From Gamarada debralockiae (lineage: Eukaryota > Ascomycota > Leotiomycetes > Helotiales > Hyphodiscaceae), in the NCBI GenBank assembly GCA_002803225.1, contig NXFV01001736.1, forward strand, positions 114,854 through 178,853: DNA of 64,000 nt, given 5' to 3'. Shown piece after piece: positions 34,280 to 45,441 of the stretch. The position numbers and the translations under genes are program-made. Each line of letters opens with the position of its first letter. Position 1 is the stretch's first letter. The notes below the pieces were generated by a model. It was not told where the DNA came from and did no database searches. It was given only the letters and a program-made list of their open reading frames with translations.

Positions 34280-36233
34280 ATGTGTCTCTCCAGAGAACAG
34301 CAGGCCCGCACGGCACGGGCATATATCAAAGAGCAACTCAACATGACGAAGGAAGGCAGCGAGGTGCTCAAAGATCCCGATTTTCTAGACCGCCTTAATA
34401 TGAATTTCATCACCATTTTTGGAATCTTCACTGAACTCTATGGATATCGAAACGATTGCTTAGATCAGATCATGGATCTCATCACACTCCTTGCGCATAG
34501 CTGGCGGGTTCGCCCTAAAGATCTGAAGGAGCTCGACAGACAGCGAGAATTGAATCCCGAGTGGTACATGTCGAATAAAATGCTGGGAGGTGTGTGTTAT
34601 GTTGATCGATATGCGCAGAATCTCCAGGGCATAAGAGACAAAATCCCATATTTTAAAGAGCTGGGGCTCACGTATTTGCATCTGATGCCATTATTTGATT
34701 GTCCCGATCCTCTGTCAGATGGTGGATATGCTGTGTCCAATTATCGAAAAGTCAAGCCGGCGTTGGGAAATATTGAAGAGCTGAGATTGTTGGCTACGGA
34801 ATTGCGGAAGGTCGGGATTAGTTTGGTCCTGGATATGGTGTTTAATCACACTTCGAATGAGCACGAATGGGCGAAGAAGGCGGCTGCTGGAGATCCGGAG
34901 TACTCGTCTTATTATTGGATCTTTCCTGACAGGAATATTCCTCAAGCGTTTGAGAAGACGACGAGGGAGATCTTCCCGCAAGTCATGTGCCCCTCTTCCC
35001 CCTTTAACTTGGCTGATTTTTCTCAGTGATGACCACCCAGGCTCCTTTATTTGTCTCCCAGATGGCCGCTGGGTTTGGTCTACTTTTTACCATTACCAGT
35101 GGGACCTCAACTACTCGAACCCTGCAGTCTTCATCGCCATGGCAGGCGAGCTCCTCTTCCTCGCGAACCTAGGGATCGAGATCTTCCGTATGGATGCCGT
35201 AGCTTTCATCTGGAAGCAGATGAATACGCCCTGCGAAAGTCTTCCCGAAGCACACAAAATCCTTCGAGCCTTCAATTGTCTCTGTCGAATAGCAGCGCCG
35301 TCTGTTCTCTTCAAGTCCGAAGCAATCGTGCATCCCGATGAGGTGGTGCAGTACATCGATCGTTATGAGTGCCATCTCTCGTACAACCCACTGCAAATGG
35401 CGTTAACTTGGGAGGCCCTCGCAACCCGCGACGCCTCGATGCTCTCCCAAGCCCTCGAGCGAAGACACAACATTCCTCGCGGCTGCGCATGGGTAAACTA
35501 CGTCCGGTCTCACGACGACATAGGGTGGACGTTCTCCGACACCGATGCTTTGGAGCTCGGCAAAGACGGCACCCACCATCGGAGGTTCCTCAATTCCTTC
35601 TTCGTGAACCGCCATCCTGGCTCATTTGCTCGTGGTGTTCCGTTCCAAGATAATCCTCGGACTGGTGACTGTCGCATATCAGGAACTACAGCGTCATTAG
35701 CTGGGCTGGAGAGTGGGCAGGAAGGAGCACTAGAAAGAGTGTTACTAGCATACAGCATTGCCATGTCTACCGGTGGCATCCCACTCATCTATCTTGGCGA
35801 TGAGGTTGGAATGTTAAACGACTACTCCTACATTAACGACCCCTCCAAATTCGACGACTCCCGCTGGGTCAACCGGCCCAAATACCCCACCGATCGATAC
35901 GCCTCTCGCAATGACCTATCCACGATTCCTGGCCGCGTCTTCTCCGGCATAAAGCAGCTCATCAAACTGCGCAAAGAGACCGAAGAACTAGCTGGCGGAC
36001 ATGCCGTAGGCTTTTATACCGCGAACGAGAAAGTATTGGGGTATCAGAGAACGGCAAGTGAGAGAACGGTGCTGTGTTTGTGCAATTTCTCGGATTATCC
36101 GGAAGGGGTTGGGAGGGATCAGTTTATGGGGTGTCCGGAGGAGGCGAGGGATTTGGTGAGTGGGTTTGTCGTTAATTTGGGGAGGGAGGGGGTGCAGTTG
36201 AGGGCGCATCAGTATCTTTGGCTGAGATACTGA
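34280..36233 (+). CDS. Amylosucrase (GH13), sucrose:alpha-1,4-glucan glucosyltransferase
   Basis: Predicted to build alpha-1,4-glucan from sucrose, releasing fructose; otherwise a bacterial enzyme (Neisseria, Deinococcus types). Exons 34280-34977 and 35027-36233, 634 aa. The alignment is near collinear with the Neisseria enzyme: SNKMLGGVCYVDRYA, YFKELGLTYLHLMPLFDCP, MVFNHTSNEHEWAKK, WVWSTFYHYQWDLNYSNP. Nucleophile Asp in IEIFRMDAVAFIWKQM, acid/base Glu in VLFKSEAIVHPDEVVQYI and the third acid in NYVRSHDDIGWTF are intact. With this start the catalytic Asp is residue 289 and Glu 331, only 3 off the bacterial numbering (286, 328), which favours 34280 over the ATG at 34133. The 49-nt intron (34978-35026) is GC-AG (GCAAGT...CTCAG) and restores EIFP|DDHPGSF. 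No signal peptide, so probably cytosolic. Likely horizontally acquired. Confidence 0.93.
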
Positions 36234-36648
36234 AGGAAGACAGCAATAATGACGTCACGTGATAACTCTTGAAGAAGGTTGCTATTGAAGTCGGCTTACT
36301 TTATGCTTTTATAACCAGCATATGTGTAGCTAACATAGCAGAACCAACAGCGAGTTTTGATTCATCTCCAGACAACGAAGATTCGAACAGAAACGTGTGC
36401 ACGCCAAACGACAGCCCGAATGCATTCGATTGGGAGCCTCGCAGACGACGAACGCCATACTTCCTATTTAAGTCACCGGACTTCCAACTCGCTTATCGAC
36501 AGAACCTCGCCACCCTTTATCTACAAAGGCTTCATTCTCTTCAATATTCGTTGTCTAGGTATTATAGTCATCAAAGTTCGCCGAGTTTGAAAGCACTACC
36601 CCACTTCTGCCCACGCCATTCCTTTTGACCTTCAATACAACTATTGTC
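36234..36648. promoter_or_regulatory. Upstream region of zinc-cluster-like gene A, with conserved block
   Basis: 415 bp between the amylosucrase stop and gene A. The block at 36454-36480 (GCCATACTTCCTATTTAAGT then CACCGGA) recurs upstream of copies B (39397-39424) and C (42021-42047). A CACGTG lies near 36255. Confidence 0.6.
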
Positions 36649-38689
36649 ATGGATCACACGCTTCCCGTTGGAGGTTTACAAGACTACTGCTCATTCTTTG
36701 CTGAAGATGCCTTCAATCTCTTTGGAGATCAACATTTCAATTTTGAATTGCCCGAGACATCTTTTCTAGATCTTGAGAATCTAGCAGGCCAAGCTTGCCA
36801 GCCCAGTCACAACTATCCGCATCTCGATTTTGACTTCCATGGCCCCATTACATCTGCTCGACACGATGAAGCAGATGCATCTTCTGGCGCTACTAGTCGT
36901 GAATCGGAGTACGAGCTTTCTCAAACCCCACATACAGAATCTTCTACTACGCAATCCCAACAACGCTCCTTGAATACACCTCGCTGCGCAAACATTCCTA
37001 GAAAACGGACCAATTGCGGTAATAACGAAAACGACGGACCAGGATCTGTAAAGAAGAACGCACTCAAATGGGAAGGGTCTATAGTCGTATTCGCAGCACA
37101 GCCAGACGAGAAGGTCTCCCCGAGAAAACGACGAAGATTTGATAGTCCGCGGCGTAAAGAAGTAGCCTTGAATAGATTGGTTGGTGCTTGTATTCAGTGC
37201 AGGCTTCGCAAAGGATCGGTAAGGACCTCAGGGGGCCGGTTTTCGCGGAAGAGGCTAATTAATTCAGTGCTCATTTGGACTGCCTTGCAAAGATTGTGTT
37301 AGACGTGCTGGGAACATTTCTCTTGGTCAGGAACTCTGTACCAGACAGACTCTGCTAAACGCACGGTTCAACAACATTGGTTCGTTTGTTTCTGCGTCGC
37401 AAAGTTTGTATTTTACTGAAAATGAGACAGATCTAATGGGAGTAACTGTATTCGATCAGATCTTGGAGCAGCACAAACAGCCTTTCATTGTCGGTACAAG
37501 AAGAGAAATGTCCATTGAATGGCCGAACTGTTGTCACAAGTCCCAAAATATATCCATAACACTACAAGTTCAGGATATCAAGCCTTTCCATCATTTACGG
37601 TTTCACCATGGCAACACCCAGACCATAAGGTGCATGCTTTACGACTGCTACTACGATAGTCGCGTTCCGGACAGCTGCTGTGCAATAGTTCCTGACTCTC
37701 TGCCTTCCTTAGAGACACTCTATGAATGTTGTCTCGATTCAGATCATTATTGCGATACCGGTCCCTTCACGCTCCTGCACATTTCTTTTGGGGCGTTTGC
37801 TGAGCGATATTGCAATATCGACGGGATATTACCACTCGTAGGTACCCTTGTTGGTATTGTTTGCGAGGTAACTAATAATTATTCTTGCAGCAAGGTTTGC
37901 TTCGTAAAGCAATTCAAATGAAACGATTGCTTGGAATCTATGGCGTGGCTCCGTTATACAAAAGATCACCAGAAAATTTGAAGATGGTTTATGCGCCATC
38001 TTGGATCAAGCTACAACTCAGGACACACATTGGCAGGGGTGTTATGGCTCTGGAAGCGGAGATCCTAGGCGAGTTGGATCGTCTGATGACTGCTCCAGAA
38101 GGCCTTGGAAAACGAAATCCGGTGGCCACATGGGTCTGTCTGTGGGTTTTGATTCTAGCTTACCGAGCTCACATAGGCTTCATATATCTCTATTTCCGAG
38201 AAGACGACAGTTGTAAGTACCACAATCTGGTCAGAAATTGAGTTTTCCAGTTGGTCTCAGAAATCCTACAGGACGCTGATATGCACTACATAGTTCGCGA
38301 ACCCCGCTTCGCTTTGGGCAAACACATATACAACGCGCTTGTCTCCATTTATTGTGCGCTGTACAGAACCACGTCTCCATTGGCGTTCGATTACTGCAAG
38401 GAGGAGATTCGCCAGTTACTGGGACACGACGAGATCCTGATCGATTATCTTCAAAGTATTAAGACCGAGTTGCTCTGGCTCCGTAAGTCCATACCAGATT
38501 GTTAAAAGTTATTTGAAGCTGAATTGACTTGCCGCAGACGCAGATCGGGACTGGTTATTCCCTGAGGATGCCCTCTTTAAAACATTGGTGGTAGAAAAGG
38601 AAAGCCGTCTGGTTGCATCGCACGAGAAGACAGAGCAAAACGTAGAAGAGCGTGTACGAAGGAGCTTCGATGTACACTACCACTTCTAG
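36649..38689 (+). CDS. Zinc-cluster-like protein, tandem paralogue A (least decayed copy)
   Basis: About 600 aa, probably a nuclear DNA-binding regulator; no named family recognised. Exons: 36649-37218, 37268-37837, 37891-38212, 38251-38482, 38538-38689. A Ser-rich acidic N-terminus (GLQDYCSFFAEDAFNLFGDQ) leads to a basic stretch (SPRKRRRFDSPRRKEVALNR) and then GACIQCRLRKGS|CSFGLPC, with cysteines at 181, 184, 191, 197, 200 and 214: CX2CX6CX5CX2CX13C. This is like a Zn2Cys6 cluster with an over-long last spacing. The intron falls directly before the third Cys. The C-terminal half is helical (TWVCLWVLILAYRAHIGF, HIYNALVSIYCALYRTTSPL). Intron 3 is only 38 nt and its junction leaves the next exon one base out of frame, so this copy may also be damaged near 38250. 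Copies B and C follow. Confidence 0.72.
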
Positions 38690-39571
38690 CATTTCCCAGC
38701 CGTCATGTCTTTCTTCTCACCCATTTGGGGCTAATTTGGGGAACATAGTATAGGTATGAGGGAGGGTTAACATCTCTGGTTGCGATTCTTAAAGTTGATG
38801 AAAGTGAAGGGAGCTTTTAGAGCCGATGTTTTAAATTAAGTAGTCTCAATCGGGAGATTGAACATCTTTGAATGGTCTTTTCTTGAAAATACATCCTTTT
38901 TGCTCCTCTATCTCTATACGGTTCTTGAATATCTGCAATCAAACTAAGAGGCTGAAGAGTATGACAGTCTGAATCACGTGGACAGCTTCTAGGCTTCAGT
39001 CAACCCCACCCCTTTCGAGATTGACCATATCCATGGGCTAACTCTAGCGGGCCAAATGGAAGACTTGAAGGAAGCCATGGGGGAGAGTTCCAAGGACTAC
39101 GGAGACTTGAAGTGGAATCTCCCCTTACCGGAGGAACTTGTCAGAAGGTCAGAGCGGTTATGGCAATAGCGACAGTACACAGTAGTGATGTTAGATTGAT
39201 GAGCTTGATAAGCTTCACAGCTTGTATTGATAGCACAAGCAGGAGGTCGATTGATGATGAATGATGAAGATAGTGATGGCGCTCTCCCAGTCCCTATACA
39301 CCCACGTCATAACGCAATGATTATTACACAAGCAATTCTTGAAGGACAGCCCTAGGTCATCTGATTGGACAAGTAGCGCCAGCCTCATTGTTCGATGCCT
39401 TATTTCCTATTCGAGTCACCGGGGTTTCGCTTAGTATGTAGAGGCTTGCCAACCGTAACATTGTATCTGCTCCATCATCCTCGATCTTTAAGTAGACAGT
39501 GATCTGCCAGCGCATCAGTCTCTACTTTACTCGGTAGCTCAAATCCTCTCAGCTCCGAACAGTCCGCTCCA
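38690..39571. other. Gap between copies A and B, including the conserved upstream block
   Basis: 880 bp. The last 220 bp hold the upstream block shared with A and C (39397-39424) and a longer stretch shared with C (GGTCATCTGATTGGAC, from about 39355). A CACGTG lies near 38976. No gene. Confidence 0.5.
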
Positions 39572-41524
39572 ATGAACACCTTCGATACTACACATGATCT
39601 GCAAGTCTACTTATGCGTTCTCTCCAGAAGAAAGCTCTAGCTTCTTCAGGGATATGGCATTGATTGCGACATGCCGGTCTTTCCTCTCTCCGAGTTTGAG
39701 CCTGGAGCCCCTCCAGTCTTACCATTGGAAACCCAGGAATCCATTTCTGCACAAACAATCTCGCTAGATGAATCTCTTTGGGACCTCTTCTTACCTCCTG
39801 CAAATGGTTCTCTCAGTGCAGCATCTTCCATGGAAGAGAACGTTGTGTTACTCCCCAACAACTAGATTTTTTGGAGTCGCCAATCCAAGAGACGAGTGCA
39901 ACTGTACCCTCCCCTAACTCAGGTTTCAAAAGTCAGTCTGTATCGCTTGAGGAAACCGAGAATACTGATGAGGGAAGGAAAAGGAAATGGCAAGATTCAG
40001 TCTTTGTTTCTCGGCAGACCAGAGCAAGGATGTGGTGTCGAGGAGAAGGAAAGCTTTTGAAGCGTCTCAGGAGAAAGAAGTTGCATTGAACAGGCTGATC
40101 GGGGCATGTATTCGGTGTAAACTCCGGAAAGCAGCAGTAAGCTCTATACGTGTATAATTTCTAAACCGTGCAGAACTGACTTTTTATACAGTGCGACTTT
40201 GGTATACCGTGCCAACAATGTCTCAAACGAGTGGGCCGGAGTGGTTTAGGGCACGAGATCTGTACTCGGCAAGTTTGATATCAGTGCGTTTCAATAATAT
40301 CGGTATGGCTTTATACCATAGATTCATTCAATGTCCTGACCATAAGTGCGGTAGATCTTTACAAGAAAAGCCAAGGTATAACGGTAGTGAAACCTCTCAT
40401 CGGGAGTCCAGAGGGACCCATCTACATCTCATACCCTTCGTATTGCAGAGGCTCTAATACGTTCATCAAATCAAAGATTCAAGATTGTGAGCGTGTGTCC
40501 AATGACATGGCAAAGGTACTTGTGACATGGACATGTCGTGACTGGGAGGAAATAATAATTCCTGACGTCAACAACGCCTTCATCCCTGAGGCATTACCGT
40601 CACTGGACGAACTCATCAATTGCAGAGAAACTCGTCATCATTTCTGCGACTCGGGCCTTTTATAGGGCTTCAGAAAGCATTCGGCGAATTTGCCGAAGAG
40701 TATTGCAAGAAAGGCAATAGGTTGCCGCTTGTGAGTTAACTGTGTCTCCTCCCAAATTGATGGCTCTTGTTATTGAGTTCAAGTTAGCGAACACTTCTGG
40801 GGGATATTCTGCGCGTGAGAGTACTGCTTGGACTCTTCAGAAGCTGCCCGATTGTGAAGTACGCCCAAGGTCTCACTGAAACAGATTTTGCCAGCTTTGC
40901 AATGGCAATGTTAACTCAAGGACCGTATACGGAAGGAGGTTACTATGTTGGCAGCGAGAGCATTGTCTGAACTCGAAAGGCTTCTCTACGGCACCGAAAG
41001 TATTGGGAGATAGGACCCACTGGTTATCTGGGTATGTTTGTGGCTCCTGATTCTATAATATAAATCCGATCTGTGCTTCAGATGGTTCGACTATGGGCCT
41101 GAAACTTCAGGTAAGTACAGAACTCCCCTTCTGGTACTTCAAATCAACTAACATTATCTAGTTATCGGTTCTCTCTATGGCCTGGCAAGACATCTCTACA
41201 ATGCGATTACCTCGATATATTCGGCGTTTTACAAAACAACGACTCCTCTCACATTTGACTGGCGGAAAGATGATATTTCCAATATTCTAGGCAGAGATTC
41301 TGAACTGATCAGATTATTCTGCAGTACTAAAACCAAGATGTTTTGGCTTTGTATGCCCTTTTCAAATCCATTCTTTATCAGAGGGAAGGGGCTAATGGCC
41401 TTGAAGACGCCAAGCGATATGACCTGCGCGAAGAGGACGCTTTGTTCGAGGCATTGTTTAGGAAAACGATAGCAAGCTTCTGGAGTCGCAGAAGAAGGCA
41501 GCGAGAAAGCAAGGCCTTTTGTGA
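39572..41524 (+). pseudogene. Zinc-cluster-like tandem paralogue B (decayed)
   Basis: Recognisable over its length as a relative of gene A: EKEVALNRLIGACIRCKLRK|AA, then CDFGIPCQQCLKRVGRSGLG and HEICTRQ, keeping CX2CX6CX5CX2CX13C and the intron before the third Cys. The end ENDSKLLESQKKAARKQGLL matches copy C. It is broken several times: frame changes near 39600, near 40000 (before the zinc cluster) and after CTRQ; an in-frame TAA after WVCLWLLIL where A has Ala. Exon borders mostly remain. Not expected to give a functional protein. Confidence 0.75.
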
Positions 41525-42088
41525 AGTGGGTTTGAAGAACCATCTGGGCACAATCTATCGAAGTTTTCTATCCGAGGAATTTAATCTTCATTATGGCTTT
41601 CCTGTCTGCTCGAAAATGAAATAGAATTCTGATTATGATTCTCATTTGATGTTGATACTTGGTCATTCCGCCTTCACGGCCCCGCATATTCTCTTTTTGG
41701 TGAGCGGTATTTGTTGACCAGTTTTGCAGCAAGTAAAAATTGCATTTAATCACCTCTTCATCTCCTTCCCATGCGTAATTAAATCGGAGGTAGCAAAGCG
41801 TCCCATCTGCGATCACATTTGACAGCCCCTGGGTGTAAGTGAAGCCGAACTCGAACTAAACCCTATTCATGCTACAAGTACAGCCGCACAAAACGAAGAA
41901 ACAAAGTAAGATTTTCCTACAGTTCGGAGACTGAAAGTAGTAGTTTGAAACCTCCACTCACCGGAGGAGGCCCTGAGGTCATCTGATTGGACGAACAGCT
42001 CCAGCATCACTCACTGAGACGCCATATTTCCTATTCGAGTCTCCGGATTTTGAACGTCGCTTAGCATCAAGAACCTCGTTGAGTTGGC
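41525..42088. other. Gap between copies B and C, including the conserved upstream block
   Basis: 564 bp. Holds the upstream block of copy C (42021-42047: GCCATATTTCCTATTCGAGT then CTCCGGA) and the longer shared stretch GGTCATCTGATTGGAC near 41977. No gene. Confidence 0.5.
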
Positions 42089-44146
42089 ATGCAAATCAAG
42101 TTATCCTTCGCTTTTGAAGTTATTATGATAGCTACGATGAATATGTCCGCTGAGTTCTATGAAGAATTTGTTAGCCCGACTGCCCTCTCCACTTCCACTT
42201 CTGAGGTTATGGATGGTTTCGACTTTCAGGACTACTGTTCAACCTTCACAAATGATTCTCTAAACCTCTTTCAAGACCGCAACTTTGGTTTTGATACGTC
42301 AGAGTTCGGACTCCCAGAACTCGATTTCGGAGACATATCCACTTCAGTTTTGGAACATGAAACGAATCCCGAATTGGACACTCTCTCGCCTGAAGACTTT
42401 CCATGGGTGTGGACTTTGTTCCAGCCAGTGTTTCGTTGGAAAAAGACCTGAGAGAGACGGAATTGTCACTCAACTGAAGCAACTAATACCTCCAGCCAGT
42501 CAAGTATTAGCTAAAAAGTCAATTGAGCTCGAAAGGGGTACCAGTGATTACTCGACAGCTGCCGATGCAGATGAGAGCAACAGCAATACCGCGACAACGA
42601 GGCAGAGATGGAACGATTCCATTATTTTTTCTCAGCCCACAACAATGCGATGGTACCGCAGAGACGAAGAAAGGCTTTCGGTCCATCGAGGAGGAAAGAG
42701 GTAGCTTTGAATAGAGCAATTGGAGCCTGTATCTTGTGCAAGCTCAAGAAAGGATCTGTGAGTTCTATCCTGCCTAACTGTCCTATCCTTTGCATAACTT
42801 ACCCTCAAGTGCAATTTTGGCAATCCATGTAACTCCTGTAATAAGAGGGCTGGAAGCTTGGTATTGGCAGAAGAAATCTGCACGCGGAAGAGCCTGGTAT
42901 CCGCCAGCTTCGACCATAACGGTAAGACGGACTGATTCAAATACTTCATAAGCCCAAAGGACTGATCTTTAATTTAGATCTATTTCAAACTGTCTTCTAC
43001 GACAGAAGAGTTCGCAAGCTTGGACTGCCATCCGTTACTGGTGTACAGAGATATTTATACATTGGCTATCATGAATCCGGTTATGAAAACTATGTCAAGC
43101 TTTCCCATTGTTGATTTTCAACATCCTGAAATTTATCCGACACAATCACTGGTCGACATTACCTACTATGGCTGTGACTTCTTCGTCGTCCCTGACATTC
43201 AATGCGCTATCTCATGGGAAGCGCTTAAGACCTTTGAGCTGTTCCTGGAGTCAGACAATAGACTGAAATGCTGCGATACATCATTTGCTGGACTCTTTTC
43301 TGGCCTCCAGGAATCTGTCGGAAGATTTGTAGATCATTATATCAGCAGCCCAAGAGAACTACCTCTAGTAAGTTCATCCTTCAGATAACTGGAAGCTCAG
43401 AACTAAATTATCTACCAAGCAAGGGTTCCTCAAAAGAATTTGCGTATACGCTCTTTGTTCAATATGTACCATATGGCGGCGATCTTGAAGCCTTCAATGG
43501 AGAGTGACGAGAGTGATTATGCATCACACGCTATTTTCACTCAACTCAGATTCGTCCTCTCAAGAGTCATATTAAAACAGGAAGTTGAAGTCCTTTCCGA
43601 GTTCGACAAGCTATCATGAGGCACTGGAACTGCTGGACGACATACCCATATTGCGCTCTGGGTGTGTCTATGGATGCTGCTGCTTTCATACAAAGAGCAC
43701 ATGATATATATAAAGTTCCAATAAAAGGTACATGGTGACTGATCAAGCTCGCACTCGTGCTCACGGTAAATAGAAAACGGACCAGAGAAGCTGGCTCTAG
43801 TTCAGCACCTGTACAACGCCATAACATCGATTTATGCCGCTTTTTACAAAACAACAACGCCATTGACTCTTGACTGGCGAACCGAAGAGATTGCTGAAAT
43901 GTTAGGGAACGAACCAGAGCTAATCAGACTATTTTGCATCATTAAAACAGAAAATATTCTGGTTTCGTAAGTACACTTGTGCACCCGCTCGAAAGCAAAA
44001 CCACGAACAAGAATTGCTAGGATGCAGAAGCTAGCAAGGATCTTTTGCTACCTGAGGATAATCTCTTCAAGACACTCGTCTTGGAGAATGAGAACAAACT
44101 TCTTGAGTCACATAAGAAGGCAGCAAGGAGACGAGGGGTATTGTGA
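42089..44146 (+). pseudogene. Zinc-cluster-like tandem paralogue C (decayed)
   Basis: The N-terminus DFQDYCSTFTNDSLNLFQDR and then RRKEVALNRAIGACILCKLK plus KGS|CNFGNPCNSCNKRAG ... EEICTRK match gene A, with the same six-Cys spacing and intron position. Later parts keep ISWEALKTFELFLESDN and KLLESHKKAARRRGVL. Breaks: the first exon stops after PVFRWKKT, the zinc-cluster frame differs from the preceding frame, and the region around 43390-43750 has stops in all plausible frames. The start is uncertain (ATGs at 42089, 42137, 42143). Called a pseudogene. Confidence 0.72.
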
Positions 44147-44553
44147 AAATGTATTTCGAAGAACTATTTCCTTGCAGAAGCATGTCGCAGTTCTCCTATT
44201 CGCAGGATTCTCCTTTCATATCCCTAAACTCGTCCAGAGCATGTCGAAAAATCCCAGAACTTCCACGCGGTATCAATTCCCATGCCCATCCCGTAATGTC
44301 AACAAATGAATCATCATGAAAGTGCCAAGGTAGCTCTCTCTTGGCTGTCACCGAAGAGTCCGAAAACTCACGTAGGAAACCAACCTCGAGAGAGTCGTTG
44401 GTGTCCGAGAGAGAAGCAATTGTCAAACCTGTGCTTGATATGGAAGTTCGCCTGATTGCAGATTAGCATTGTCCAGTCAAAAGTCGGAGGAGGTGAACAA
44501 ACATTCATGCTCAGGTCTCAATTAATTCATCTCCGTCCCCAGCCCATAACAGC
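44147..44553. other. Gap between copy C and the disordered-protein gene
   Basis: About 400 bp between convergent ends. Nothing recognised. Confidence 0.45.
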
Positions 44554-45441
44554 TCAGTCAGTATCAATGGCAGCCCCCTGAGCATCGTCGGTCTTCTGCT
44601 TCTTACTCGGCGTCTCCTCCTTATCCTCCCATATATCCTCATCCTTATCATACTCCGCATATATTCCCTCAATATCCATCATATCACCCAAGTCTTTCTT
44701 CGGGGACGTAGTCTTCTCCATCTGACTCTTAGCCGAGCTAACCTTGCGCACCGTAGACTTTGGAATAGGGATCTCGGAATCGGAAGTCGACTCAGACGCG
44801 TAGTATGTGTGCTTGCGTGCAGTAGCTCTTGCCGCAACTTCGAATAGTGAAATGGGGGCCTTCGAGGAGCTGGTTTTCTTACCGGATGCAGTGCGATTGA
44901 GGTAGGGATCAGAGGAGAGTGGGCTGCCAGCGGAGGAGTCGGAATCATCTGCTGGTGCGTAACCTCTTCCCTTGGGAGTAACAGATTTGAAGAGCCGGCT
45001 TGCGCCACCGAGTGTCATGCCACCGCGCATGCCACCGCGGCTAGCGGAGCGGACACGGTCGTACGGGGAGGGCTTGGATGTGGAGCCTGGATCGGCACTC
45101 TTCTTCGAGGTTGGGGTGTTGGCAGGTGTGGCGGAGGTAGAGCTTGTGGTACGCTTGAACATGCTTGGACGACGCGTGAGCCCTGAGAGGGGAGCGGGAG
45201 ACGTGAAGGGTGACGGGCTGATTTGTTTGGCGGACCGGTTGGGAGTGAGAGACTTGAAGGACGAGCTGACGCTTCGGCCCAAGATTGGAAACTCGGTGGT
45301 GAGGGCAAAGGTCATCTTGGTATTGTGGTTATCAAGACTGATTCTCATCTCGGCGCGATCTAGGTCTTTGCAGCCTTTCAAGAAGGTTGCAAACCCTTCC
45401 TTTTGGGTCTTGAGGAACGTCTCGAAGGTATCGATGTCCAT
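44554..45441 (-). CDS. Intrinsically disordered protein of unknown function
   Basis: 295 aa, no named domain recognised. A short ordered N-terminus (MDIDTFETFLKTQKEGFATF, then CKDLDRAEMRISLDN) is followed by about 200 residues rich in Ser, Thr, Pro and basic residues with repeated SP/TP sites (for example SFKSLTPNRSAKQISPSPF, SRLFKSVTPKGRGYAP), suggesting proline-directed phosphorylation. The C-terminus is acidic with a nuclear-signal-like TPSKKQKTDD. The ATG at 45441 is the first in frame, but the open frame continues upstream for 60 codons (LLLDLLADFLINPEIPTAK) and looks protein-like, so a spliced 5' exon is possible. Nuclear location is an inference. Confidence 0.65.
   Translation of the reverse strand: MDIDTFETFLKTQKEGFATFLKGCKDLDRAEMRISLDNHNTKMTFALTTEFPILGRSVSSSFKSLTPNRSAKQISPSPFTSPAPLSGLTRRPSMFKRTTSSTSATPANTPTSKKSADPGSTSKPSPYDRVRSASRGGMRGGMTLGGASRLFKSVTPKGRGYAPADDSDSSAGSPLSSDPYLNRTASGKKTSSSKAPISLFEVAARATARKHTYYASESTSDSEIPIPKSTVRKVSSAKSQMEKTTSPKKDLGDMMDIEGIYAEYDKDEDIWEDKEETPSKKQKTDDAQGAAIDTD

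Noticed and set aside
34971..35030. Amylosucrase as a frameshifted pseudogene
   Set aside because: With a GT donor the frame hits stops, but a GC-AG intron of normal length with branch site restores the exact conserved reading, so the gene is treated as intact.
33983..39000. CACGTG words (about 33983, 34034, 36255, 38976, also 23251)
   Set aside because: Six-base sites are expected by chance at about this density; no spacing or positional pattern beyond two before the amylosucrase gene.
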